DNA of 64,000 nt, from assembly GCA_026874595.1 (NCBI GenBank), contig CM049319.1, positions 51,656,917-51,720,916 of the forward strand, read 5' to 3'. The DNA comes from Sipunculus nudus. Taxonomy: Eukaryota; Annelida; Sipuncula; Golfingiida; Sipunculidae. Of this stretch, positions 1-11,430 are shown piece after piece. Below the pieces are notes generated by a model. It saw only the letters and a list, made by a program, of their open reading frames with translations, ran no database searches and had not been told where the DNA came from. Numbering within the stretch: the stretch's first letter is position 1; each line of letters starts with the position of its first letter. The position numbers and the translations under genes were made by a program.

Positions 1-2100
1 TTTAATACAAACATACACACAAACACGTAAGCACACAATACAAACATTGAAGATCGCTGGAAAAGGGAATGTCATATTTGTAACCCTGTATTATGTATTC
101 GATTTACTTTAAAATCAATTTTATAAAAGCAAACTGTAAAATATATATTGATATTTATACCGCAGTTGAAAAATATATACTGGATATAACAGTGAGACAT
201 AGAATAAGGATATTAATAAAGCAGAATCCCACCTATCGTGATATCATACATACTGCTTAATTCTAGAATTCTTTTATTTAAAAAATATTTTAAAGTGAAT
301 TTACCAGATGACCCTTTGATTCGAAAATGCTTTTATCTAAATATCTAAACTTCCGTCTTTCAAGGTGCGGGAAAATCCGTAAACCATGTTTATTGGCAGC
401 GGTTCAGGGACATTCCATATAAAGTATACATTGTGCACGTTTCCAATTAATAGGCGACCTTCAATTAATTTTTCGTTAGGCGTTTTAGTATGCACATTGT
501 TTCCTCATTAGGCCTAAACACGATTTTTAAAGGCGCCATCGTTTATTTTGTAAACTCTAGTAATAATATCACATTTAGGCCGGAATGTTCGATGGCCGAA
601 ACATTCCCTGAGGAGCAACATTACGGTCTCTAAACGTGTTCGGATGATTGCGGTTCAATTTCACCTTCTATATTCGGGACGAAAAAATACATACTCCTAG
701 TTATTCTAAAGTTAGACCACAACTGTGTATTACTATATACAAGTATTCGTTTGTATTGTGATTCGCGACTGATGAATATGTATTATTCGAATAATTAAAT
801 TTGTGAAACAAGCCTGTTCCAATTTTTTTCTCAATAAGACTATTAATATAAGGGTACATTCAGCTCAACTGTACATATTCCAGTGCTGCCATTCAGAACT
901 TAACAAATATAAGTACAAGGCCTTTCATATAAAAGTATATAATTGTTTAGTAAAATTAAAGAAAGTGTAAATCATTGCTGAAGTAATGACTTTTGCACAA
1001 TTATTAAGTATACTTTCTTTAAGACAAGCAACCGGTTTGATATTTATCAGTTATTTAGGATTTATGACACATAAATCCTCATTATTTCTTATATATAATC
1101 ACTTTGTTGACCCAAACTTTGCTCAGTAAAATGCAACTATTATAAAATGTTCACTGAGCATGTTTTTGTATATATAAGTGCCGAAGAGGATGAGTATACA
1201 CAGTAGAAAAATTATCCCGAAGATAAATATTTGAGGGGAAAATAGGAAAAGGTATTAACACCAGAAAAGGTATGAATAAAGTAAAAAACAGTGTAAAACT
1301 TCTGCAATAATGTTCTGCAGCACATCTTCCATAACCCTGGCTATGCTTTGGATCATAGAATGTTAACATACCATAGATTTACCATAGATGTACACAGGCC
1401 ATGGTCTGGCCATGTAAACTATTCCTACTTCCGATTTTCACGGTCTATAGAGACGAAAACATTGTAATGTGTATGTATAATACTTTATCGAAGTTATATT
1501 ATACATGTATTATCAAATGATGACATTTTAATAAATTGACGGATTACTAAATACATATATATATATAACTATATATAAAATCAAGTGTCAGTAAAGCAAT
1601 AAAAACGCGCATAACAGGAACGAAACTGCCTTTCTGTTATCGTTGAGAAAAAAAACAAATCAAACAGTTCTTCCATCCACACAGTATGCTGTAAGCTATT
1701 TGAAGCAACGTAGTGTTAATGTAAAATTAAGAATAACGAAAAAAAAATGTTCATGTATTAACTCGGTCTAGTATCCATCTGTACATCAAATTAACATTTA
1801 TTGTATTTAATGTATTTCTATTCTTGCCATTGCTATAGACACTATTATGCAGTGTTATGTCAGTTAATTAATTGTTATATCATATTAGCCTTTAATGTAT
1901 TTAATATACCTCTTTTCTTGCCAGTGCTATAAAAACTTCTATATTAATGGAGAAATAAAAAAATCCAAAAGCCTACAGTATCAACTAGCTCCATTGTCCA
2001 GCACTGGGCACTCCGAGTGTCTAAGTCGCAGTTTATTATTGTCTCCCTCATACGTATCATACGACCAACAGGCTGTAGAAAACTTAAACTACCAAGACAG
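1..2100. other. AT-rich intergenic DNA, no gene seen
   Basis: Stops are dense in all frames and the longest open frames are about 70 codons with no recognisable motif. Only short TA runs (near 1,555-1,570) are visible. I see no gene or repeat I can name here. Confidence 0.6.
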
Positions 2101-2109
2101 GTGACTTAC

Positions 2110-2264
2110 CGCTACGTGCCTTTCCAGATGTCGGCCCTCATGACCGCAAATTGCACATCTTTTTGCCTTTCACCGACCCCGCGTCTTAGGTTGAGAAGGT
2201 GGAGAGCAGGCAGCTCTTCCTCATAATCAGGCTCAAACGAAGCTTCATCGGACAGTTCCATATC
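2110..2264 (-). other. Exon-like segment at the 3' end of the Gypsy remnant
   Basis: On the minus strand a T-rich tract ending in AAG precedes 2,264, and a strong donor (gcg/gtaagt) follows 2,110. Only one frame is open. It gives an acidic peptide starting DMELSDEASFEPDYEEE and stops at TAG just before the donor. The frame matches the upstream segment ending at 2,417 if the 152-nt gap 2,416-2,265 is spliced (phase 0 to phase 0). It could be a spliced 3' end of the element or a chance exon. I do not recognise the peptide. Confidence 0.25.
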
Positions 2265-2416
2265 CTTAAAAAAAACAATTACTACAAAAATTGCAGAACA
2301 ATGTGCAACACTAAATTATGTTAGGCACTTGCCAACCTTCAAACCTTAGCCAACACCTAATAAGTTAGGCGTAAGACAACAGAAAAAACTAACATTAAAA
2401 AGAAGTTATATAGTAC

Positions 2417-2560
2417 CTGAAGCAAAAGGGTTTTAGTTCTCTTCCTTGGGTTGGACCTACGGTCAGTTGGCTTTTCCTTCGGTGGCTCTTGTGCTTTATC
2501 GAAGGAAAGAAGACTAGGCGAGTAAGAGGTCTCCAGGGTAGCTTCTTAGCCAGCCTGATT
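2417..2560 (-). pseudogene. Basic C-terminal tail of Gypsy pol, remnant
   Basis: A minus-strand frame from about 2,560 reads through a proline/lysine/arginine-rich stretch (EPPKEKPTDRRSNPRKRTK). This resembles the low-complexity basic tail after Gypsy integrases. It lies immediately downstream of the integrase remnant, as expected. The segment ends at a GT donor-like site (cag/gtacta). Assignment rests on position and composition only. Confidence 0.35.
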
Positions 2561-2665
2561 CTCTGTGTTACCCGACCCACATCAGAACTTTAACCACTAG
2601 AGGGTGGAAGGGGATGGACAGGAGTGTAAGACCTTGTTGATATTGGGCAGGTCTTTGTCCCAACT

Positions 2666-2899
2666 CTAAATGCTGTCTGCCAAGAAGCATCTAATCATCT
2701 GTAGAACGGTTCGCTCTTGCCTTTTTGATTCACCATTTGACGCAGGGTGATGAGGCGTTGTCCTAGTCTTCACAATGTTCATACACAGCGGTATACATCG
2801 AGTCCATTTTAAAAACTGGTCTATGACCATTAACACATATTTGTTTCGTTCATTGCTTGGTGTGAACGGTCCCATTATATCCAGATGGACACGCTCCAT
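2666..2899 (-). pseudogene. Integrase core remnant with internal deletion (Gypsy)
   Basis: The 77-codon minus-strand frame begins with MERVHLDIMGPFTPSNERNK and YVLMVIDQFLKWTRCIPL. This is the start of a Gypsy integrase catalytic core, with the first catalytic Asp in HLDIMGP. After the following CMN it jumps to TTPHHPASNGESKRQERT, which normally lies around the third acidic residue, some 50-60 residues later. The middle of the DDE core, with the second Asp, is therefore deleted in frame. The ORF ends after a normal-looking LQMIRCFLADS helix. The protein would be catalytically dead. Confidence 0.8.
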
Positions 2900-3339
2900 C
2901 GGGAAACCCTACCTAGTTGACCTGCAAACCTTATGTTATGACACTGTTTCAAAACAATGTTTTTCAGAGACTCCGGAACTACGAACAAACAGCGCCGTCC
3001 CATGAGTTCTACCCAGATGTACTGTAGTAAACCATTCCTCATACATAGTTGGCTCCTATGTGGCTAGTATGACTTTGTTGCAGAGCTACACAAGTAAAAC
3101 AATGACCTCAATGACTCTCCTTCCTCTAACTATTTGCGCAGAGGCTGCAAATCCGGATCAAACTATTGCTTTTGCTTATTATCCTACCTTGGCAGATCAT
3201 CTAACCAATTTGACTGAGGAGGATCATTTCCATACTGATTGGTGCAATAAGAAAATCATGGGGTTTCGCTGGATTGAAGTTCAGCCTCTAGCAGTTTGAA
3301 TAATGTGGGACTTGGCAACTGAGATGAATCCGTGTCTGA

Positions 3340-3558
3340 TTAACTAGAGGTGTCTTGCATTTGCTCAACAATTACTCCAGCTTCTAACATTATGACCTGG
3401 TGTTTCTGTTCCTCTTGCTCAAAGCTCAGAGGGGTTCTTTTCATCCGCTGCTTTACTGGCGCCGAGTAGCCAGTGTTTATCTTATGAGTGATCTCAGTGA
3501 AGCAACCTAGGTCGAGGTCATGACAAGCAAAAATATCTTGATACTCTACGAGCATCAC
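3340..3558 (-). pseudogene. N-terminal RT segment remnant (Gypsy)
   Basis: The 72-codon minus-strand frame reads YQDIFACHDLDLGCFTEITH, then INTGYSAPVKQRMKRTP and MLEAGVIVEQM. This is the conserved lead-in to Gypsy RTs (DVFA, the hydrophobic His/Asp segment, then PIKQ.RR.P and ML..GVI). The catalytic palm (YxDD) should follow toward 2,900, but only about 440 nt separate this piece from integrase. The palm, RNase H and integrase zinc finger are therefore largely deleted. Confidence 0.75.
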
Positions 3559-4382
3559 TCAACCTCACTTAGATGTTCCTCTGGTGGTCCCATAGAATTC
3601 TCAAATAATTCTTTGAGGTGATCAGGCATCCGCTGTTATTTTTTCAATTGACTTGCAGAGAGTTTGACTCCTGCCAAGTGTCAAGGTTTGCATCCTAAGG
3701 TCCCATGACCTTGCCCAAGGTTCTTTTAGTACTTAGCATATAATAAAAAAAAGTTCGCACATTTCTAAACAAATGACCAACAATGAAAGATGTACAATAA
3801 ATTTAATGAATATAAGTATATACAAGTGCAATATGATATCGAGGGAAGTATTAAGTTTTGGCACTTCACTGTGAAATAAGCCGGCAATTACAGCCCAGCT
3901 TAGGCACTGTACATTACTAAAGAAACACGAGTGGAATAATGCAGTCCTTGGAGATCCGGGTAACTACAGTTCGCCACTAGAAGTAGATAGGTGTCCAATG
4001 CAGCCCAGAAGAAAGGACGCAACCCATCAGGAGAGGAATACCAAATACCATAAGGCTCCGTCTGTAAAATAACGTAGGACCGTTTTAGCTCAAACAGAAA
4101 AATAAATCCCAACATTTAGGGGTAACAAAGCCAGTATTTTACTACAGAAAAAAGCGGGTATTAAAGAAAGGTCACTACACTGGGTCCAAAATGAAATAAT
4201 GAGTCTCCTTCATATCTTAGGATTTTGTAATCAAGTATTACAGTATTTCAGCAGTTGTAAAGACAGTATTATTTCATATATACATTTAAAGGGGCTACCT
4301 TAAAGTCAATTCTGCTTTTGGGTACGAAGAACAACTGTACATTGGCTCACCTTTCATGCAAGAGGTATCACAGAGTCACAGT

Positions 4383-4522
4383 CTGAAGGCCACCATTCTC
4401 GGCACTTCTGGATGTTGCCCGTGCACTGCTGGTACCCCTCGGTCTCTATATTCTGAAGGCCACCATTCTCGGCACTTCTGGGTTGTGCCCGTACACTGCT
4501 GGTACCCCTCCGTTCTATAACG
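4383..4522. repeat. 70-bp tandem duplication
   Basis: Two adjacent copies start with ctgaaggccaccattctcgg at 4,383 and 4,453 (period 70) and differ at a few positions. They lie in the stretch between the Gypsy protease linker and RT that does not match pol. Confidence 0.85.
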
Positions 4523-5089
4523 CCTCTGCACACTGGAACCAGTCTTTCAATGCAAAACAATAGCATTCTGAGTGTGGCACAGTTCATACCATGGTCAGGT
4601 GTGCATTTAAAAGTCTATAGTTGAACTCACCAGTAAAGTTAATGAAATAAATGCGGCTGTTGGACTTGATTCAGTGCAGCACATAGTAACAGGCATGTTG
4701 TACAGCTCAAAGGCTTCTTAAAGTTCATGTTGAGATTTTCATGTTTCCTCTAGCAGAGTTGATGGCAAACTACCTTCTTCTTGCTAAAAGGAGCCTCGAC
4801 AACAATTCTCGGCACACTGAGCAGGACCAGTGAAATTATGGCAGCCCTATTATTTTTTAAGGGGTATTGTTACAGGTGTTTGACACAAAGACTACCTGGG
4901 GGTTTTTGTTACACCTCACTTGACACAGGTCATGGTTACCAGTGGGGTGAAAGTGGGTACAAAACACGTACATTGGAGTAAAATAAACTGGCTGTGTCTC
5001 CCATTGTGCATTGTCACAAACAGAATAAATGTATCACAATTGATTATATATACACAAAAATATATCTTAGGGGATCTGTGTGACACCAA

Positions 5090-5800
5090 GCACATTTGAT
5101 AATACCCGGAAAAGCAATATGAAACATCCTCTGTAACTTCCCAGTCGCACTGGTCTGTTGCTGCATCGGTGGCTTTGGTGGATTCCCATGCATGATGATA
5201 AACCTGATCCACTTGTACTTCCGTACCGATATCTCGCCTAGGTTTTATGATGATGAAATGGTCCTTGTCATTTATTACACCATGGTTACCATTTGCACCG
5301 CTAATGGTGCCTGCAGCTAATAAACCTCTAAGGTTCCTTATCTTAGGATATATCACATAGTCTTTGATGTCTTGATCAGCATTGTCAACCGACACAGACA
5401 GGTAGGCTTTAATATGAGGAGAGATGGACGTTCTCTTTGCTGCGACCACTCCAATACTCAAGCATTTCCCTCTACTAATTTTTTTCAGTGTGGCTTAGAG
5501 TTTGGCCTTTGGTAGAGACAGTTCATTCTGAAAAAAATAACTTATTCTTTATCTAAGAGAAAGTCCAACCCTAAGTGTTCAGAATCCTCTACATCAGCCG
5601 CATAGACGTCCCGTGAAAATGACTGTTCGCTGAGTGTTATATTTATCCCAGTCATTTCTGTGCTACTATTGTAGATTAAGGTCCTCCAATACCCCTTTAA
5701 TTTGACCTGAACAATGACCTTGAGTTCTCAGTTTGTTGCTGATCTCAGTAACTTGTGCTGCGCTATATACAGTAGCACCTGTATCAACAACATTTATCTT
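5090..5800 (-). pseudogene. Protease and protease-RT linker remnant (Gypsy)
   Basis: On the minus strand a frame near 5,800-5,690 reads INVVDTGATVYSAAQVTEI, a retropepsin active-site loop (DTGA encoded at 5,785-5,774). A second open stretch (5,461-4,916, 181 codons) starts VVAAKRTSISPHIKAYLSV and continues through YVIYPKIRNLRGLLAAG. This matches the strand-rich linker between protease and RT in Gypsy pol. The two pieces are in different frames. Past about 5,090 the second ORF no longer looks like pol. Confidence 0.65.
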
Positions 5801-5867
5801 TACTTGAACTACCAATGATAGTCCATTCTTCCTAACCAAAACCTTGTACCAGTTTCAGTTCCAGGAT

Positions 5868-6200
5868 CTAAGTGAATAGCCATCGAATCTTTAGCTGCTG
5901 TCTAAATATCCGGGGTATACGTCCATTATTGTCCTTGTTCACCGTTTCAGCAGCACAAAATCTATCCTGCGCCGTAAATTGTGGTTCCGGTGTGAACTCT
6001 AAACAATCTTTGCTTGAAACTTTGGATGTATCACTCACTTGGTCACTCCTGTACCCTGAACTGTTGTCCTCGAAGTTGAGAATATCAGCTTCGGGCGGGT
6101 GGACTTTGGTTGAACCTTGGCCAACGTCATTTCCTTTACTGATCTGTTGTAATCTATTCACAAGCAAGGGACAATCCTTCATGGGGTGAGTGGTTTGGTG
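5868..6200 (-). pseudogene. Gag C-terminus with decayed zinc knuckle (Gypsy)
   Basis: The minus-strand frame contains KYHQTTHPMKDCP followed by an acidic, serine-rich linker of about 95 codons. Spacing fits a CCHC zinc knuckle whose His (5 before) and last Cys survive, while the two upstream Cys positions are now Tyr and Asp. It sits between gag core and protease, as expected. Decayed nucleocapsid is the best reading, but only part of the motif is left. Confidence 0.5.
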
Positions 6201-6589
6201 ATATTTAAATCAACCCCTGTATAATGTTCTCCGGGGCGAAGTATGTGGCGTAGGACTTCGAGACCGAGTCGCTTGCGTTGTCTAAGACATATCTTTCATT
6301 AACTGTCTCATCATTGTTACTAGGCTTTCCATCCTTTCATACAACTCCTTTTCGTAGCTTGGTCTGCTTACTATAGGGTTCTTAATGGATTCACTACTAG
6401 TCTCTATTACCTCGCAATATTCAGGCTCCTCCATCTGGTAATTACCATACAGGTCAGTGTCAAACTTAACTTGTCGGGTTCACTGACTTGTCTTCTCATA
6501 AATCGCTCTGCGATTATGAAATGCATTCTTTACATGCTTCACCACCTTGGAGATATTTCTGGGGTTCTTATTTATGGCTACTGCAGCAG

Positions 6590-7760
6590 CGTTTGTCCAT
6601 ACACACCCGCAGGGAGCGCTTTACGGCGATTTGGTCGATGGTATCCTCTCGAGCCCTAAGAAATTCATCCATGATCATAAATTGGACCCTTTGACTATAC
6701 TCTATTCTTCCTGCTTGACGAACTGAAAACCTCTCCTTACTGTGATAGGAGCATCCGGGACCAAACTGACTTTCCCATTTGTTAAGTTACCTAATAATCG
6801 TTTTGAATCCTCAGCTCACGAACATAATCTAGTGGTTTTCCAGTCAGGCAGTCTACCAGTTTATCAGCCATTTTGCGTTAAGAACACCTGTATCTTTCAA
6901 ACTTTTCAAACTGAAAGATGAAAGAGTGCCAGGTTTTGTCTCCATTGTATGACATCAGTTTTGGTTGCTGACCACTACCCCTCCTCTTAGATGCTGAACA
7001 GCCACGTCGATCACAGGATAAATCGGAACCATCTGTACTGCTAGGAGAATGTGACCGGTATCGTTACCTGAGCCTCTGCTTTTCCCTGGAAGCTATGCTA
7101 GAAGAACTGTAATGTCTACGTTGCTGGCTCTGCTTGTGTCTGCGGGTTTGGGGGACCATGCGTTCTACTGGGTGACCTTGAAGTTCGACAACGGTCTCTT
7201 GGTCGTCCGAAGTAATTACCATCTGGGATATACTCAGGCTGGTATGGCAAGTTATCCCTAGGAGGTAGCCGACTCCACTGGTCTGGTTGATTTTCGCTAC
7301 GGCGGTCCAACCCCCTTGATCGATCGGACTGGGTCCTTGTGCCCAAAAGTCCATGGTTGGCTGGCTCATATGTGCCCGGAAGCTGCTAGCAACATCCTCT
7401 TCTGGAACGACTTGGGAAGAAGTGTGGCTCCACCTAGTAGGACGGGAATGACCTAATGGGTACACGCTGCCCCTTGTGTATGCCATGAGGATCCTCTTGA
7501 TAATGTCATCTTGATAGGGGGAAGAATTCGATGTGGGGCGTGTCCCTTAAGGCGCAAAGGAATACGTGCTTTGCATACTATTCCCGGCTGGCCCCAAAAG
7601 TGGGGGTTGAGTAATCGGTGGGACTTGTCCAGAGAGTCTGGTATTCTTGAGTGGTGGTGTAATACAGATGAGTCCACCGGCCAGGAGCTGTTCACATTCC
7701 AAAGCAGGACAGCTCGTTCAGGCCTCCAGATCCTGGGAACTCCGGTAAGGGTAAGCATGA
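6590..7760 (-). pseudogene. Gag matrix/capsid remnant (Gypsy)
   Basis: Minus-strand frames around 7,030-6,590 contain the pieces LMSYNGDKTWHSFIFQFEKF, KMADKLVDCLTGKPLDYVRE, LRIQND and VQFMIMDEFLRAREDTIDQI. These are typical of Gypsy gag capsid cores in invertebrates. In-frame stops and a frameshift separate them. Upstream frames (7,486-7,064 and 7,346-7,116) are Arg/Ser/Gln/Pro-rich, as in the N-terminal gag region. Several overlapping frames look coding-like, consistent with old indels. The 5' limit is uncertain. Confidence 0.65.
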
Positions 7761-7874
7761 AATGCTGAAACTACCTTGTCGGCCAAGTGATTGTTGAATA
7801 AGTGCAGTAACAAATAAACCAGCTCGACCGAGGTAGCAGTACAAAGGTTAAAAGGTCTGGCCCTGGCTGGGGTC

Positions 7875-8581
7875 ACGCTCTTTGCACAGCGTTTTACCTA
7901 TAGGCCTACTACTTATATCGTAAGCGCTGTTTGTTTTTACCTCGTATCCTGAATCACTACACCAGAGGGGAGCACTGTATTTTCAACCAATCAGATGAGA
8001 CATTGTACTGGAAGACAAAATGGTTTACCAGCCAAGCGAGGAATACATGGAGCCAATGTTGTTCATTTCGTTTTGAGTGACAGCTCACGCCCAAACAACC
8101 GTCTGAACAGGCCACAGGCTCAGTAAGAATGGCCCCACCCGTGGTTGCACAGATCTTTAGGCACATAGGATGCCCGGCCACTGAGCTGTAATTCAAACAA
8201 ATCTAACAACAAAGGCTCCGTGCACACCTCGCTGGCTGGTTTCAGTTATGAGACAACAGATAAATGGCTACGCTAACATAGTCGTAATGTCATAATCGAA
8301 TCAGCTGATGATGCGAGAATGCAGAGGGAGTAATTAAAATTCGACCATTAACTGTCATCAAGCGGCGCTTGAAGTTCAGCTATGGACTGAGCATGGATGT
8401 CTGTCAAGTGAATGTTAATTGGCATCTGGTTGGCTGCTCGTCACGTCATACGCACGTTTTTTTTTCTCAGCAGACAACTATCCGCCACCTGGTGTCTAAG
8501 TGTATCATAAACGGTGAAACCAGGCAGCGGAAAAATCATTGCTTCTTTAGAAGCGCAAGATTTCCGCTGCCTCGGGAGCGT
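7875..8581 (-). repeat. ~700-bp interspersed repeat, copy 1
   Basis: The reverse complement aligns along its length with 28,808-29,508 and 50,244-50,924. Shared blocks include the start (cgctcccgag, then cttgcgcttctaaagaagc), the middle (ctctgcattctcgcatcatc; ttagcgtagcc; ccagccagcgaggtg) and the end (ctctggtgtag, then cagcgcttacgatata). The two ends are weak inverted repeats (11 of 17 positions). It lies just upstream of the Gypsy gag remnant in the same orientation, so an LTR or leader is possible. A non-autonomous DNA element is the alternative. Confidence 0.8.
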
Positions 8582-10030
8582 AGGCTGGGGTAGGATTACT
8601 TCACTAACAACAAAATGTAGCAAAAGCTGGTTTGGGTCTATGCAACTATAGATAGATTGTTATAGAGAAGGTAAAATTTACAAAGACAACCAGAGTCATT
8701 GATATGTAAGCAGTATGTGAGGAAAATGACATGCAGATAACTAAAATAGATACAATGAGGGAAGGAAAATGAGGATACTGGGGTAACTAAATAGTGAAAT
8801 AAAAACAGGAATCAGAGCAACATGCAAACTCAATTGAGCTCCGACTTATAAACAAAGCTCGACTATACGTAAAAATGTGGAATTGAACATTAAATGTCAG
8901 GCAATGTACAGCATGCAAAAATAACCAGGCAACATGCAAGATGAGTTTCGACTTAAACAGAAAACTCAACAGTTTAGAATAATATGCAAGTAATTATGAA
9001 ATATCTAGTCAAAGTTGACAAAAAATAATTATTTCAAACTTAGAAGAACACAGCGCAGGTGATCAAGTAACACCTGGGACAATAAATGTAACTACAATAC
9101 ACACAATAAGGTCACAAGTGCTGTCAATATTAACGAAAAATGGTCAAGGATTTAATAGGGTAAAGCAGAACAAAAAAAAAGGATGTTTAAAGAAATTAAA
9201 CTCGATATTGTTTAAACTGTTCATAAAAAAAGCGGATTTTGTATGAACTGTACACAAAAAATGAACTGAGCAAACTTGAACATTCAAGTAAATTAATTTC
9301 CCAGACAGCCACTAGATGGCTGCATCGTCTGATGAGTTACAAGGAATTTTAAGCATGCACATATTTTAGTTACATAAATGGGTGACAGATGGCAGCACAG
9401 CATGGAGTGTTAATAATAGAAATTTCGCAAGCAAATGAATAAGCAACGCCGTCTGCCGCGGGGGGCAGCACGGTATAAACTATTGTAAATAAATATAAGG
9501 CAAGCAATGAATTAGTAACGCCGACCTCCGCAAGATGGCGGCACGGTATAGACTATTTAAGAATCAATTTACACAAATGGGCAAAAAACTGCTACAGAGC
9601 AAATATTATAACAAAAACGTGTCTGAATGCTTGCACTGAATACGAAAACAGGGAAATACCATAATTTTTACTAATAAAAAACTGACAAGGAACAAGCTGT
9701 CGTAACCATTACCCACAGAATTCAATGCCTAGAAAAGTTTGAACTTCTAAGCAATGACACTTGTCAAAAGTAGCACCAGTGCACCACACCGTAATATTTC
9801 GTCTCCACAAGTTGTAGAGTTGATCTTCAATGAATTATCTTAACAGAGACGTGAGACGATGGCCGCTGAACAACACAGGCTCTTCAGCAGGACTCAATAG
9901 CTGCCGCTTGTCGAGATCACGTTTGTCCTTCTTGGCGGTTCCTTTTCGTCTGGCTAACGGTGCTTTCTGTCGTAGACTGTTCACAAACTTGCACTGTAGA
10001 CCGGTACCTGCTCTTTCACAATACCGTAAT
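8582..10030. other. Intergenic DNA with an imperfect 60-bp duplication
   Basis: No gene seen. Two similar segments, 9,428-9,484 and 9,501-9,558, share 'gcaagcaa', 'aacgccg' and 'gcagcacggtata/ggcggcacggtata' blocks about 73 bp apart. The rest is AT-rich, with stops in all frames. Confidence 0.55.
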
Positions 10031-10042
10031 CAAAATTACAAT

Positions 10043-10080
<38 letters not shown>

Positions 10081-10925
10081 AGAGCTTACAAACATTTTGT
10101 ATCGGGTTAACTAACATCAGAATACCCTGTTACATAGCTGTCAGATAATTTCTATGGTCGTCAGATTTTCAATTTTGCCTTAGTTTCCATGATATATAAA
10201 CATCTTGATACTTAAAACTAATGTGATACGTGTGGTGTTCACATAAAATAGACGCATAAATTATCGACATGCACCCTTTGTTGAAGTTGGCCCCACCTGT
10301 CTTGCATAAAAGATAAAGGTATCCCAAATCCATGGACATGCAAAATTTTAGACCAAACATCAAACCAATCTTGATATAAGGGTATCCAAATATCATAAAT
10401 CTGTAGGTGGCGGCACCAATCTTGTCTACGACAGAACTATCCAGCATGGATGAACATGCAAAATTCAGGCTCATACATCCATCCATTCACGAGATGTGAG
10501 ATTTTCCCCTAAAAGAGACGCCCCAGTGGACCATATAAAAATGATGGCATGTGACGCGACAAATATGGTGAAAAAGATTAAAGTTCCCAAGGTCTATGGA
10601 CAAATAAGATTTAAGGCCAATCCGTCAAATCACTCCGAAATGAATGCTTAGATGCATTCTACGAATACGTGATTGTAGGCAACGCCATCTTTCTTGTGTC
10701 CGAGATAACCCCTATCCGAAATGCACGGACAAAATTTCAGGCCCTCATATTAAACCATTTCCTAGATGTGTGATTTTCACGTAAAACGGACGCGCGGACG
10801 TATACCAAGTAAAAATGAAACAATCCATGTTTGGCGCCAGTTTATATGATAGATAGATCAGTAAGAGTTCTCCGGAAATGAAAGCGGCGGCTGCCACTTA
10901 AAAACATAGCATAATCAAAATTACA

Positions 10926-10967
<42 letters not shown>

Positions 10968-11430
10968 CATACAGACTTTTTGCATCGGGTTACCTAACAT
11001 CAGGCTTCCCTGGTATATTGGTTTCAGATTATTTCTGTGGTCTCCAAATGATGACGGACTTTCAATTATGCTTTAGGTTTCGTGAAAATAAACATCCTGG
11101 TCTGACAAAGCAGATGTAACGAGGTATTACTTTATATATATATGGAGGGAGAGAGAGAGAGAGAGTTATACAGCATCTTTTCTCACTAATTATAAATATT
11201 TGAATTATTAACTTAGCTTCCCTTAATACAATTTAGTTATGTTTTACGGTTTTTGTCATAAAAACTCAAAATGAAGCATTTGTTTATTAAATGTATTTTT
11301 TATTGATTTTCCTTTTCCCTGGTATATTGGTTTCAGATAATTTCTGTGGCCTCCAAATGAAGACGGACTTTCAATTTTGCTTTTGGTTTCGTGAAAATAA
11401 ACATCCTGGTCTGACATAGCAGATGCTCTT
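10031..11430. repeat. GA-microsatellite-linked dispersed repeat, several copies
   Basis: (GA)n tracts at 10,047-10,077, 10,931-10,966 and about 11,149-11,166 are each followed by related sequence: 'catcgggttacctaacatcag', 'tttcagattatttctgtggtc', then 'gtttcgtgaaaataaacatcctgg'. A fourth, partial copy without the GA tract is at 11,312-11,420. Between 10,290 and 10,860, degenerate units with 'catgcaaaatttcaggc' and 'gtgtgattttcacgtaaaa' repeat about every 150-230 bp. Confidence 0.7.

Larger units (their letters stand above)
2110..7760 (-). mobile_element. Degraded Gypsy-type LTR retrotransposon
   Basis: Read on the minus strand, remnants appear in Gypsy order: gag (about 7,760-6,590), nucleocapsid end (6,200-5,870), aspartic protease with a VDTGA motif (5,774-5,785), the protease-RT linker (5,461-5,090), the N-terminal RT segment (3,558-3,340), integrase core (2,899-2,666) and a basic pol tail (about 2,560-2,417). 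Stops and frameshifts separate all parts, and the RT palm and RNase H are mostly missing. About 1.3 kb between the protease linker and RT (3,740-4,900) matches nothing in pol and contains a 70-bp tandem duplication, so it is probably an insertion. No LTR pair was confirmed; the repeat at 7,875-8,581 sits where a 5' LTR or leader would be. The copy cannot be active. Confidence 0.75.

Noticed and set aside
8300-8330. Hammerhead-like 'ctgatga' strings elsewhere (8,306; 13,597; 760)
   Set aside because: None is followed by a paired stem II and GAAA at the right spacing.
9830-10148. 83- and 62-codon ORFs ending in RERERE
   Set aside because: They run into the (GA)n tract, and the upstream part has no recognisable domain or supporting splice site.
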